From: Cyanobacteria bacterium FACHB-DQ100
GTDB taxonomy: Bacteria; Cyanobacteriota; Cyanobacteriia; Leptolyngbyales; Leptolyngbyaceae
DNA length: 64,000 nucleotides
Assembly (NCBI GenBank): GCA_014695195.1
Contig: JACJNW010000011.1
Span: 245,712-309,711, forward strand
Reading direction: 5' to 3'
The notes beneath the pieces are model-generated. The model worked only from the letters and a program-made list of their open reading frames with translations, had not been told where the DNA came from and ran no database searches. Numbering within the stretch: position 1 is the stretch's first letter; each line of letters starts with the position of its first letter. This document shows, in pieces, positions 1 to 8,903 of the stretch. Both the position numbers and the translations under genes were made by a program.

Positions 1-33
1 AACGGGTTGAATTCCGGGCAACTTTACTAAAGC

Positions 34-68
34 GAACACCGTTAGTCCGTTCCTGACTAGCGGTGTTC
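34..68. terminator. Hairpin upstream of the cyaC-like gene
   Basis: Inverted repeat with arms GAACACCGTTAG (34-45) and CTAGCGGTGTTC (57-68). This is a 12-bp stem with one G-T wobble and an 11-nt loop. No T-run follows on either strand, so it may be a terminator of a gene lying off the window, a transcript-stabilising fold, or an operator for the next gene. Only the palindrome itself is seen directly. Confidence 0.4.
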
Positions 69-146
69 TAGCCCAAATGCGGTTTCGGCAATGTGACTTC
101 GACATCCCCGATTGGGCGCGTCCCACACTCAGTTGGCAAATGGCGC

Positions 147-3100
147 ATGAAATCTCGTGACACTCAGAAGCAAAAATTGCTCGTCGTCGATGATGAACCA
201 GATAATCTCGACCTGCTTTACCGGACTTTCTACCGGGAATTCAAGGTGCTGCGGGCAGAAAACGGCCCCACTGCACTAGATATCCTCGATCGAGAAGGCG
301 ATATCGCGGTCATTATCTCCGATCAACGAATGCCAATGATGAGTGGGACTGAGTTTCTCAGCCTCACCGTTTCAAAGTATCCCGATATCATTCGAATTAT
401 CCTGACGGGCTACACCGATGTTGAAGATCTCGTCGAGGCGATCAACTCCGGTAAGGTCTTCAAGTATGTGACCAAGCCGTGGAGCGATACGGAACTGCGC
501 GAAGTCGTCAAAAGCGCGATCGACACTCACACGCTGCTGAAAACCCGTACAGAAGAACTGCGCCGCACTCTCCAGCGCGAATCTCTGCTCAACGCGATTA
601 CCAGCACGATCCGCAGCGCTCTCAGCTACGACGAAATCCTACAAACGATCGTCGAAACGATCGGCAAAAACTTCGAGGTCAGCGGCGCGATCGTCTGTCC
701 GTTTCGCGATGGTGAAATTCAAGACCAGACGTTTACCTATTGGAAAGCTGCAACGCCTGCGCCAGAGTTAGCGCCGACGATTTGGGAAGCCTATCAGGTC
801 GAATCGATTCCTGACGTGCAGCAGTGCGATCGCATTCAAGAGGTTCCCGATCGCCAAGCAGCTTATGCAGCAGCAGAAATTCACTCGACCTTAATGGTTC
901 CCTTGATTTGCCAGCAAGAACTGATTGCGATTCTCGCGCTCCACGAGTGCGGCAAAAGTCGCACTTGGCAACCCGAAGAAATTGATCTCATTCACACGGT
1001 TGCAGATCAGGCAGCACTTGCGCTTTCGCAGGCGTACAACTATGAACAAGTCCGCGCTCTGGCAAAACGAGAAGCGTTAATCAACACGATCACGACCGCA
1101 ATACGATCGAGCCTTGATCCTCAAGATATCTTTGCCGCGATTACACAACAGCTTGGGCAGGGATTGCAGGTCGATGGCTGTGCCTTATCGCTCTGGACAG
1201 AAGATGCTGCCTTTGTGCAATGTGTGGGACTGCATGATTCGAGTTGGCAAGACCAAAAGCCATCCGAAGCGCTTCTCCCACAGTCGAGTATCCCCATTGA
1301 GGGCAACCCCGTTTTAAAACAACTGATTGCGACGCAGCAACCCGTTGTTCTAAGCGACTTAAATGAGCATAGTGAATTCAACACCTCAGACTTCCACACT
1401 CCAGCGCGGGCGCTGCTTGTCGTTCCGTTGATTACCGACGGCAAAATTATCGGCAGCATTTCGCTGCGGCAGAACTCTCGATCGCGCCACTGGCAAGCCT
1501 CAGAAATTCAACTCGCGCAATCGGTAGCCGCCCAAGCTGCGATCGCTGTACAGCAATCTCGCCTTTACCAAACCACCCGTCAGCAAGCCGAGAAATTGCT
1601 GCAACTCGATCGTGCCAAAACAGAGTTTTTCCAAAATATCTCACACGAGCTTCGGACTCCCTTGACCTTGATGCTCGGCCCGCTTGAAACCGCCGTTTCA
1701 TCCAGTCAGGGTCTTTCGCTAGAACAATCCACGGTTGCCCTCCGCAACTCGCGTCGCCTGCTGCGGTTGGTCAATCAACTCTTGGATCTTCAGCGCCTAG
1801 ATGCGGGAAGAATGCAGCCCAAGTTTCAACCCTGTAACTTAGCGGAGTTTGTCAGACAAATTGTTGAAACCTTCCGTCCGTACTGTGAGAAAAAAGGACT
1901 GCATCTGGTGACGCAGTTAGAGCCTTGTTCGCAGGTTTATCTAGACCTCGAAAAATTTGACAAGGTGCTGTACAACTTGCTCTCGAATGCAATGAAGTTT
2001 ACTCCCACAGGAGAGAGCATCACCGTCGCTTTAGAGGCGATCGAGGATCACTGCTGCTTAAGGGTGCGAGACACGGGAATTGGGATTCGCGAGGATCAAC
2101 TGCCGCACTTGTTTGAGCGGTTCCGTCAGGCGGAGGGATCTGAAAATCGCAGCTTTGAAGGAACAGGACTGGGACTTGCACTGGTAAAAGAACTAGTGGA
2201 ACTTCACAACGGAGAAATCAACGTAGAATCAGCGTATGAGCAGGGAACCACCTTCACGATCGAGTTGAAATTGGGAGCCGATCATCTGCCGCCCGATCAG
2301 GTCGTTGATGCCCAGTCTGATGTGCAGACGAGCCGAGCCGCGATCGAACTTGCTGATTTAGACGTTGAACTGCAAGACGATTGCGACCTTGAACCGCACA
2401 TCATCGTGCCATCCGTGCATGAGCATCAACCCACCATTCTGGTTGTGGATGATAATCCGGATCTTCGCTCCTATGTTTCTGGCGTACTGAGGAAACAGGG
2501 CTACCAAGTTTGGGCTGCCCGCAATGGTGCAGAAGGGTTTGAGCAAGCGAGAACGCATCATCCGTCTTTAATTGTGACCGATCTGATGATGCCGATTGTG
2601 TCGGGTCTCGATATGATTCGCATGATTCGATCGCAAGACGCTCTCAAAGGCACACCGATCATTCTTCTGACTGCTAAAGCCGACGAAGACACGCGAATTC
2701 AAGGGGTAGAGCGGGGAGCAGACGCTTATTTAGCGAAGCCATTTAACGATCGAGAGTTGCTGGCTGAAGTCCGAAACCTCCTTGCGCTGAAAGAGAACGA
2801 GCAGCGGATTTCTCGCATTAACACTTATCTAACTGAGTCGGTTTTAAGCCGATTCTTGCCGCCAACGCTGGTGAAACGGGCTGCTCAAGGTGATCTCACC
2901 CTTGATCTTCGTCCTGAACCCCGGATGATTACGGTGTTGTTCAGCGATATTGTCGGATTTACCCAGCTTTCTAATACCCTGCGATCGCGGCGAGTGGCTG
3001 AACTTTTGAATGAATATCTGACCGCGATGACGAGCTGCGTGTTTGATAATGGCGGCACGGTTGATAAATTTATGGGCGATGCAATTCTGGCAATCTTTGG

Positions 3101-3500
3101 CGCGCCGGAAGAGCTGACTCCAAATGAACAAGTCCGCCGAGCGATCGCGACTGCTCGCCAAATGTATCGGACGCTCGATCAACTCAATGCCCACTGGGAA
3201 ACTCAAGGCATCGATCGCGTCCGCTTCCGCTGCGGCATTCATCAAGGAACGGCAGTGGTGGGAATGTTTGGGGGTGAAGAACGAGCGGATTACACGGCAA
3301 TTGGGCCCAGCGTGAATATTGCAGCCCGTTTGCAAGAGGCGGCAGCTCCGGGGTCGATCCTGATTTCTGCGGCGGTTGCGGACTATGTCGATGAAGACAA
3401 CATTACTAAGGAAAGCCCGCTGAAGCTTAAGGGAGTAGATGAAACCGTTCTTACTTTTTCAATTAGCCCCTATCCGAATCAGATCCCGATGCGCCATTAA
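147..3500 (+). CDS. cyaC: CyaC-like hybrid sensor histidine kinase / response regulator / adenylate cyclase
   Basis: Multidomain signalling protein predicted to make cAMP under phosphorelay control. Domain order: N-terminal receiver (LLVVDDEP; phosphoacceptor Asp59 in SDQRMP), two GAF domains (roughly 170-460), HisKA with His500 in ISHELRTP, HATPase (NLLSNAMKF, DTGIGI, GTGLGLAL), a second receiver (Asp812 in VTDLMMP), and a C-terminal class III cyclase. The cyclase keeps both metal aspartates (Asp934 in FSDIVGF, Asp978 in FMGDA) and the ATP-specifying pair Lys974/Asp1048, so adenylate rather than guanylate cyclase is expected. This is the order described for cyanobacterial CyaC. A GTG at 93 would add 18 residues. 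I prefer the ATG at 147 because it lies just before the receiver. It appears cytosolic, with no membrane segment. Confidence 0.88.
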   Translation: MKSRDTQKQKLLVVDDEPDNLDLLYRTFYREFKVLRAENGPTALDILDREGDIAVIISDQRMPMMSGTEFLSLTVSKYPDIIRIILTGYTDVEDLVEAINSGKVFKYVTKPWSDTELREVVKSAIDTHTLLKTRTEELRRTLQRESLLNAITSTIRSALSYDEILQTIVETIGKNFEVSGAIVCPFRDGEIQDQTFTYWKAATPAPELAPTIWEAYQVESIPDVQQCDRIQEVPDRQAAYAAAEIHSTLMVPLICQQELIAILALHECGKSRTWQPEEIDLIHTVADQAALALSQAYNYEQVRALAKREALINTITTAIRSSLDPQDIFAAITQQLGQGLQVDGCALSLWTEDAAFVQCVGLHDSSWQDQKPSEALLPQSSIPIEGNPVLKQLIATQQPVVLSDLNEHSEFNTSDFHTPARALLVVPLITDGKIIGSISLRQNSRSRHWQASEIQLAQSVAAQAAIAVQQSRLYQTTRQQAEKLLQLDRAKTEFFQNISHELRTPLTLMLGPLETAVSSSQGLSLEQSTVALRNSRRLLRLVNQLLDLQRLDAGRMQPKFQPCNLAEFVRQIVETFRPYCEKKGLHLVTQLEPCSQVYLDLEKFDKVLYNLLSNAMKFTPTGESITVALEAIEDHCCLRVRDTGIGIREDQLPHLFERFRQAEGSENRSFEGTGLGLALVKELVELHNGEINVESAYEQGTTFTIELKLGADHLPPDQVVDAQSDVQTSRAAIELADLDVELQDDCDLEPHIIVPSVHEHQPTILVVDDNPDLRSYVSGVLRKQGYQVWAARNGAEGFEQARTHHPSLIVTDLMMPIVSGLDMIRMIRSQDALKGTPIILLTAKADEDTRIQGVERGADAYLAKPFNDRELLAEVRNLLALKENEQRISRINTYLTESVLSRFLPPTLVKRAAQGDLTLDLRPEPRMITVLFSDIVGFTQLSNTLRSRRVAELLNEYLTAMTSCVFDNGGTVDKFMGDAILAIFGAPEELTPNEQVRRAIATARQMYRTLDQLNAHWETQGIDRVRFRCGIHQGTAVVGMFGGEERADYTAIGPSVNIAARLQEAAAPGSILISAAVADYVDEDNITKESPLKLKGVDETVLTFSISPYPNQIPMRH

Positions 3501-3592
3501 CAAGGGCAGGAACTAAATCGCGGCGATCGTAGACGAGAGAGCTAGGATAGGAACGTGGTTTCGATTGCTTTCCGTGTGGGTGAGAGTTGGGC

Positions 3593-4705
3593 ATGGGATT
3601 TTCTGGTTTAACGGCTCGATCGAAAGCGCAAGATTCTCCGGTACTCTGGCTGTCTTTCTTAGCTGGATCGCTTGTGGTGCATCTTGCAGCAATTTTGATT
3701 GGGCGCTGGTATTTTTCTCAAACGGCAAGCCCTCCGGCTGGAATGGCTCAGGCTCCCTTAGATTTTGTGGAAATTGATCCGAATGCGCCGCCGCTCAAGC
3801 AGCCGCAACGAACTGTGCCTTCAAGCCCACAACCCCAAACACAAGCAAAAGCAGCGCCGCCTCAAACTTTGCCGGCGGAGCCAGCCCAACCACCAAACTC
3901 AATTCAGAGTCTCGCCCGTCAGTCTGCACCTGAGCGATCGCGCGATCCACTTGCTCCTAGCCCTGCCCCGCTGAATTCGTCAGCCGGAGCGCCGAGTCGA
4001 ACGCGGAGAGCGGTGGAATCCTTACAGCCTGGACAATCCCCAGCCGAGAGATCGACTTCTAGGCAGAATTCGACGGATTCACCTCGATCAACGACCAACC
4101 CGAACCCGACGACAAATTCAGGCAGTGGTAATTCTCAGTCTTCCGCTCCATCTCCAGGAACGTCATCCCCTTCTACGTCCCCTCCTGCATCCCAAACTCC
4201 TGACACTACTAAACCGGAAAATCTAGGCAAACCGGAAAATCCAGGTGATGCTACAACAGGAAACCCAACGCTGCCATCGGGAGCTGGAGAGCCATTGTCT
4301 ATCGCGACGGGCATCCGAGGTGAAGTCTATGGAACACTTCAGGAAGATACTTATCGACCTGAACAATATGCAAGAGGTACCGTTGCCCTAAAATCGGCGG
4401 CTCTACCTGAAATTAAAGTAGAATTTCCAAGCAAGCTTCCGGTCAATGCTCTAGATTTGCGGTTGGGTCTTGTCATCAACCCAGAGGGACAGGTTGTAGC
4501 AGCAGATGTGCGAGAGGATAGCCCAACGCTGAAGCAAAATCCGAATCTGAATGATCCAAGAGTGCGAGCAGATATTCAGTCGATCGTGAACGGTCTTGTG
4601 CTTCAAGCAAACGCAGACGGAAGTTTGGCGTTTAATGTCAATCTGGAATCTAAACAAGTAGATGCCTACCGAATTATGAATATTCGGCTCAATATCAATC
4701 AGTGA
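3593..4705 (+). CDS. Proline-rich TonB-like envelope protein
   Basis: About 370 aa with TonB-like architecture. A short cytoplasmic N-terminus is followed by one transmembrane helix (about residues 20-40, VLWLSFLAGSLVVHLAAILIG). A long Pro/Ser/Thr/Gln-rich spacer (about 60-235) could span the periplasm. A folded C-terminal domain of about 130 residues ends with the gene. TonB-type proteins couple inner-membrane energy to outer-membrane receptors, but no ExbB/ExbD or receptor gene lies nearby, so the role is inferred from layout only. The upstream TTG at 3587 is possible; ATG 3593 is preferred. The spacer is low complexity and should evolve quickly. Confidence 0.6.
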   Translation: MGFSGLTARSKAQDSPVLWLSFLAGSLVVHLAAILIGRWYFSQTASPPAGMAQAPLDFVEIDPNAPPLKQPQRTVPSSPQPQTQAKAAPPQTLPAEPAQPPNSIQSLARQSAPERSRDPLAPSPAPLNSSAGAPSRTRRAVESLQPGQSPAERSTSRQNSTDSPRSTTNPNPTTNSGSGNSQSSAPSPGTSSPSTSPPASQTPDTTKPENLGKPENPGDATTGNPTLPSGAGEPLSIATGIRGEVYGTLQEDTYRPEQYARGTVALKSAALPEIKVEFPSKLPVNALDLRLGLVINPEGQVVAADVREDSPTLKQNPNLNDPRVRADIQSIVNGLVLQANADGSLAFNVNLESKQVDAYRIMNIRLNINQ

Positions 4706-4710
4706 GGTTC

Positions 4711-4740
4711 ACGGCTCCTGCTTAGAGATGCAGGAGCTGT
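4711..4740. terminator. Hairpin between convergent genes
   Basis: An 11-bp stem (one G-T pair) with an 8-nt loop, arms 4711-4721 and 4730-4740, built on CTCCTGC/GCAGGAG. It lies between the stop of the TonB-like gene and the stop of the M1 peptidase gene. T-rich sequence follows only weakly (GATGTTTGATT), so it is a plausible bidirectional terminator rather than a strong one. Confidence 0.5.
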
Positions 4741-4749
4741 GATGTTTGA

Positions 4750-7314
4750 TTAACCTTTTGCTTTTGCCTCCAAATTTTCGAGACGGCTCTTGAGGTCTTG
4801 ATTTTCTTTTTTGAGCTGATCAAGTTCTTCACGCAGTTGTTTGACGGCTTTGTCCGAACCTGCATTTTTCTGCACAGTTTGAATTGACTCCTCGGCAATG
4901 CGACGAACGCGACCATCAGGAGTTTGATCAGCAAGCGATTGTAATAGCCCGATCGCTTTAGTCGTCTCCATCTGTCCTAGTGCAACAGCAACAGCGACTT
5001 GAGTGAGGAAGAACGTTTCGCGGGAAAGCGCTTTCAGCCGTTCTAGAATCCGCTCTAAATTGATGTTGTCTTGTCCGGTAGAGATTGTGCCAAGCGCGCG
5101 AATGGCTGCAAGACGGAGCGGTTGTGGCACTCCGGGCTGTGTGTACTCCAGAATTAAGTTCAGTGCGGCTTCTGAGGTCTTAAGCTGGCTCAAAGCCCCG
5201 ATCGCGCCTGCTCTGACGACTTCGTTCCAGCCTTGTCGCTGTTTGAGAACCGAATCGATCAGTTTTAGGGTTTGTTCTTCGGATGCGTTGCTGAGTCCTG
5301 ATGCGGCAACTTTTCCAAAGCTTCGCAGCGCAGTCGCTTCGACATAATAGCTGGCATCGCCGGCTTCGACGATCGCGCCTAATGCGGCATAGCTTTCCGG
5401 TGTCGCAATCTGCGCGAGACTCCCGACGATCGCTCGTCTCACTCGCGCATCTGAATCATTTAATCCTACGATGACGGCTTCAACGGCTTGATCGAGTTTA
5501 ATGCTGGCAAGATTTTCGGCAACTTCGGCGCGGACTCCCCAGAAGCGATCGTTCTTCAACGAGTCGGATAAAGTTTTTACTGCTTCGAGCCCACCTTTTT
5601 TGGCGATCGCCTGCGCTGCATAGATGCGTGAGACTGGATCAGGATCGGACTGTAATTGGGCTTTGAGTTCGGGGAGTGGATACTCTAGCTCAACCGTTTT
5701 GAGGTGATAGTTATCGACATCAAAGCTAATGAAATCGGGTTTCTTCTCTAGCGGGAAGTAGAAGCTTTGTTCCTTCTCGTGAACCCGAACTGTAAAAGTT
5801 TTTTGATCAACCCTGCCCTCATTCACGAAGCTAATGCCGATCGGAATTCTCAGATCAAACAATTCTGATTGTGATTGTGTCACCGTAATCTTTGCAAGGT
5901 TGCTATCTGAATCCCAACTATAGCCAATCTTGAAATCGGGATGTCCACCACGATAGACATACTGATCAAATAGGAAGGTGAGATTCCGTCCGGTGGCTTT
6001 TTCGATCGCTCGTAACAAGTCAATCGTTTCAACCGTGCGGTGAGCATTGTCATTGAGAAAAGTTGCGATCGATCGATAAAACAACTCATCGCCTAACTGG
6101 GCTCGCATCATGTGATAAACACAAGAGCCTTTCTCGTAGATGTGACGATCGTAAAGCTCGATCGCTTCCCGGTAAACGTGCGTCACGAGCGATCGACGAT
6201 AGCGGGAAGCATCCTCATCAAGATACTGTCGTGCTTGACCGAGCAAGTAATACAGCGCTTCTTCTCGTCCGTACTCTTCCTCTGTCCACATCACTTCTGC
6301 ATAAGAAGCCATGCCTTCTTTCACCCAAGCGTGTGACCAATGCTTGATCACCACCAAATCGCCGAACCATTGATGCGCGAGTTCATGAGCAACTAGAGAT
6401 TCAGTGTTGCGATTGTCGATCGCGGCTCGTTCGTCGAGCAAACAGCGATCGGTTAATAGTGTGGTTGAAGTATTTTCCATGCCGCCGAAGATAAAATCAT
6501 CGACGCAGACCTGAGCATATTTCGGAAACGCATACGGATAGCCATATTTCTGACTATAGAACTCGATCATCCGGGGCGTTTTTCCCATACTGAGACGGGC
6601 TTGATCTTCTCGCCCTTTCTCCACATAGTACGTTACAGCTTTACCGTGCCATTGATCACGCAGTTCGGCAAAGTCCCCGATCGCCAACGTCATTAGATAA
6701 GTCGGATGAATTTCTTTTTGATGCCAGTGATAAATCTGCGTATCGCCGCGATCTTCTGTGGCGATCAATTCACCATTCGATACAGCATTCAACGGCTTCG
6801 GAATCTCGACTCGAATTTCTGAAGTCGCTAACTGTCCAGGATAGTCAAAGCAGGGAAACCAGAAGCGCGAATCTTCATCTTCGCCCTGCGTCCAGACTTG
6901 GGTTGGTTTATTGGGATAGTCTGGAGTCGGCGCGATGAAATAGATGCCTCGCTGCGGTTTCTCAACGTGATAGGCGATCGCTAAGTCAATCTTTTCACCG
7001 CTCTTTGTGGGTTGCTTGAGGTGAATCTGTAGCTGTTCGCCATCGTAGTCAAACGGCTGGGGCACATCATTAATTTTGACCGATGCAATGTTTAGATTCA
7101 CCGCATCTAAGGTTAAGCGATCGATACCATTGCGAATCGGATTGAGCCGAATCGTGCAGGTTCCCTGGTAGCTTTGATTTGGAATATCGAGAACTAGATC
7201 GAGAAAAATATGCTCTACTTGACCCGGACGATCGGGATTGTAGTGAGGACGTGCGCCCGGTAGCTCGAATGATTTGTATCCATTTTCCGTATCTGTGGAG
7301 AATTGGCTCAGCAT
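4750..7314 (-). CDS. M1 family aminopeptidase with HEAT-repeat tail
   Basis: Zinc aminopeptidase of 854 aa, which removes N-terminal residues from peptides, probably in the cytoplasm (no signal peptide). The substrate-anchoring GGMEN motif and the zinc site HELAH (His310, Glu311, His314) with Glu333 in WVKEG follow the family spacing HExxH-x18-E. After the catalytic core (about residues 1-480) come a beta domain and a series of HEAT-like helical repeats (about 550-810: repeated DSDARVRRAIVGSLAQI-type units). The protein ends in a heptad coiled coil (LREELDQLKKENQDLK). The HEAT and coiled-coil tail suggests a scaffolding or oligomerisation role beyond peptide trimming (inference). It is convergent with the TonB-like gene. 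Confidence 0.92.
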   Translation of the reverse strand: MLSQFSTDTENGYKSFELPGARPHYNPDRPGQVEHIFLDLVLDIPNQSYQGTCTIRLNPIRNGIDRLTLDAVNLNIASVKINDVPQPFDYDGEQLQIHLKQPTKSGEKIDLAIAYHVEKPQRGIYFIAPTPDYPNKPTQVWTQGEDEDSRFWFPCFDYPGQLATSEIRVEIPKPLNAVSNGELIATEDRGDTQIYHWHQKEIHPTYLMTLAIGDFAELRDQWHGKAVTYYVEKGREDQARLSMGKTPRMIEFYSQKYGYPYAFPKYAQVCVDDFIFGGMENTSTTLLTDRCLLDERAAIDNRNTESLVAHELAHQWFGDLVVIKHWSHAWVKEGMASYAEVMWTEEEYGREEALYYLLGQARQYLDEDASRYRRSLVTHVYREAIELYDRHIYEKGSCVYHMMRAQLGDELFYRSIATFLNDNAHRTVETIDLLRAIEKATGRNLTFLFDQYVYRGGHPDFKIGYSWDSDSNLAKITVTQSQSELFDLRIPIGISFVNEGRVDQKTFTVRVHEKEQSFYFPLEKKPDFISFDVDNYHLKTVELEYPLPELKAQLQSDPDPVSRIYAAQAIAKKGGLEAVKTLSDSLKNDRFWGVRAEVAENLASIKLDQAVEAVIVGLNDSDARVRRAIVGSLAQIATPESYAALGAIVEAGDASYYVEATALRSFGKVAASGLSNASEEQTLKLIDSVLKQRQGWNEVVRAGAIGALSQLKTSEAALNLILEYTQPGVPQPLRLAAIRALGTISTGQDNINLERILERLKALSRETFFLTQVAVAVALGQMETTKAIGLLQSLADQTPDGRVRRIAEESIQTVQKNAGSDKAVKQLREELDQLKKENQDLKSRLENLEAKAKG

Positions 7315-7406
7315 GGTCTATTTTCGCTTCTACGATTTTAAGTTTAGCGATAGTTTGCTCAAACGGAGGATTCCACGCACGATCAACACTCAAATCGATG
7401 TAATCA

Positions 7407-7430
7407 GTGTTACCCTGCTAGGGGGTACAC
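7407..7430. promoter_or_regulatory. Candidate operator palindrome upstream of hetZ
   Basis: Inverted repeat GTGT(T)ACCC ... GGGTACAC with a 7-nt centre (TGCTAGG), in the 327-bp gap between the divergent M1 peptidase and hetZ genes. It could bind a regulator of either gene. The CCC..GGG polarity is opposite to the published HetR site, so I do not call it a HetR site. The rest of the gap (7315-7641) shows only the short repeat listed next. Confidence 0.3.
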
Positions 7431-7440
7431 TCAATACAAT

Positions 7441-7470
7441 CCAAAGGCAGTCCAAAGGCAGTCCAAAGCG
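7441..7470 (+). repeat. Short tandem repeat, 11-bp unit
   Basis: Two full copies of CCAAAGGCAGT (7441-7451, 7452-7462) and a partial third (7463-7470). It lies in the hetZ upstream region, about 170 bp before the start codon. It could be a slippage repeat or a set of protein-binding steps spaced one helical turn apart. Confidence 0.6.
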
Positions 7471-7641
7471 CTTCGTATTGAATTACAAATCATTGGAACT
7501 TTGCTCCACTCAGAAGGGACAAAACTCTCGTTCCTGTCTTATTCGCGAACCACTCCAAAAACTGACACATGCTTCGCTTGTTTTCCCGAAGCGGTATAAG
7601 TACGGCGTGTAGCCACTAATGTATCTACCGAAACCAATTTC

Positions 7642-8844
7642 ATGAAAGCAAAGTTCACCCAAGCGCCTCAAGCTGATGCTGCCCGGCTGACTCCCCTCCC
7701 AAATGAAACTCCTCAGAACGATCGCATCGATCAACTTGCCGAGCAACTTAAAACAGAGCTTGAAACTGAGCTAAAGCTTTCCGGCGCGACGATCGCACAA
7801 ATCGCCTATCGCATCGCGACCGAAGTGGATCGCATTTGCAGCAAGAGTGATCGGATTCAAGCTTCTGGACAGGTTAATTCTTGGCAACTGACGCTCGGAC
7901 GCTACCGCATTCAAAAATGTGTGCGGTTTTATCAGCTTGGTTCTCAACGGGGTCGGGTCGAACTGCATAGTAATCTCAGCACGATGGTTTACCGCCCGAT
8001 CGCGCCTGCTCATTTACAATTGACTTTTCAAGCCCGCTACACCTTGATTGAAGACTTTCTGCAAGGCTTTTACACCGAAGCACTGAGAGCCTGCCGTCGT
8101 GAAAACGAACTACCAGAAAACTATCAGCCGCGCACCCGCTTAGAACTTGCAGAATATATGGCATTTACAGAGCAGTACGCGAAACGGCGCATTACCTTAC
8201 CGGCGAAACAAAATCAACAATTAATCATTCTACGCGCCCAGCGATTTGCAAGCCGTCAACCGCAAGAAATTGCCGTTGATATCGAAACTGCGATGGAGAC
8301 TGCAAAATCAGATGAAGTCGAAGCATATGGGCGCTCTGGTGTGATCCAAATGATTCGTGAGCAGATGGTTTCAGAAAAGGTTGATCTATCGGAATCGGCA
8401 TTGCGCGATCGTGTGGTCGTTGAACTGATGCGCTATCTCGAATCTCAGGGGCAAAAGGACTGTGTAGACTATCTGACGCTGAAGCTGCAAGATCTGTCAG
8501 TTCCAGAGATTGATGAACTGTTAGGGTTAACTCCACGCAAACGGGACTATCTCCAGCAGCGTTTTAAGTACCATGTTGAAAAGTTCACTACCTCTGACAA
8601 TTGGAAACTGGTACATGAGTGGTTAGGAGCCGATCTCGATCAGAATCTGGGATTGCCTCCGAATCAGTGGGAGACATTTCTCAATGGACTGTCTGATGAA
8701 GAACAGCACTTGCTGCAATTAAAGCGATCGGGAGCGAGTGATCAAGAAATTACTGCAATGCTCAAATGTACTTCAAAGCAACTGCAAAAACGTTGGGGAG
8801 GACTGCTAGATTTGGCACGACAACAGCGCAATCAGGCAAAGTAA
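7642..8844 (+). CDS. hetZ: Heterocyst differentiation regulator HetZ
   Basis: 400 aa, the usual length for HetZ, a cyanobacterial DNA-binding regulator needed for early heterocyst differentiation in Anabaena-type strains. Recognised from the characteristic stretch LGSQRGRVELHSNLSTMVYR (about residues 100-120) and from conserved segments further on (FLQGFYTEALRACRRE, RTRLELAEYMAFTE, LLGLTPRKRDYLQQRFKYHV). The C-terminal part (about 340-390) has helix-turn-helix character (SGASDQEITAMLKCTSKQLQKRW). hetZ homologues are also found in filamentous strains that make no heterocysts, so presence does not prove nitrogen-fixing cells. No patU gene lies beside it, unlike in Anabaena. The start is ATG 7642. 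Confidence 0.85.
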   Translation: MKAKFTQAPQADAARLTPLPNETPQNDRIDQLAEQLKTELETELKLSGATIAQIAYRIATEVDRICSKSDRIQASGQVNSWQLTLGRYRIQKCVRFYQLGSQRGRVELHSNLSTMVYRPIAPAHLQLTFQARYTLIEDFLQGFYTEALRACRRENELPENYQPRTRLELAEYMAFTEQYAKRRITLPAKQNQQLIILRAQRFASRQPQEIAVDIETAMETAKSDEVEAYGRSGVIQMIREQMVSEKVDLSESALRDRVVVELMRYLESQGQKDCVDYLTLKLQDLSVPEIDELLGLTPRKRDYLQQRFKYHVEKFTTSDNWKLVHEWLGADLDQNLGLPPNQWETFLNGLSDEEQHLLQLKRSGASDQEITAMLKCTSKQLQKRWGGLLDLARQQRNQAK

Positions 8845-8863
8845 ATTCGTGAATCGGTAGTGC

Positions 8864-8895
8864 AATGGGATGGAGAAATCTGTCCCATTTTTTCG
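8864..8895 (+). terminator. Rho-independent terminator of hetZ
   Basis: Stem AATGGGA / TCCCATT with a 12-nt loop, followed by a TTTTTT run on the plus strand 20 bp after the hetZ stop. The reverse strand has no T-run, so it serves hetZ only. Confidence 0.65.
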
Positions 8896-8903
8896 TGCAG
8901 TTT

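Noticed and set aside
7407..7430. HetR-binding site upstream of hetZ
   Set aside because: The palindrome is CCC..GGG, the opposite polarity to the GGGG..CCCC HetR consensus; kept only as an unnamed candidate operator.
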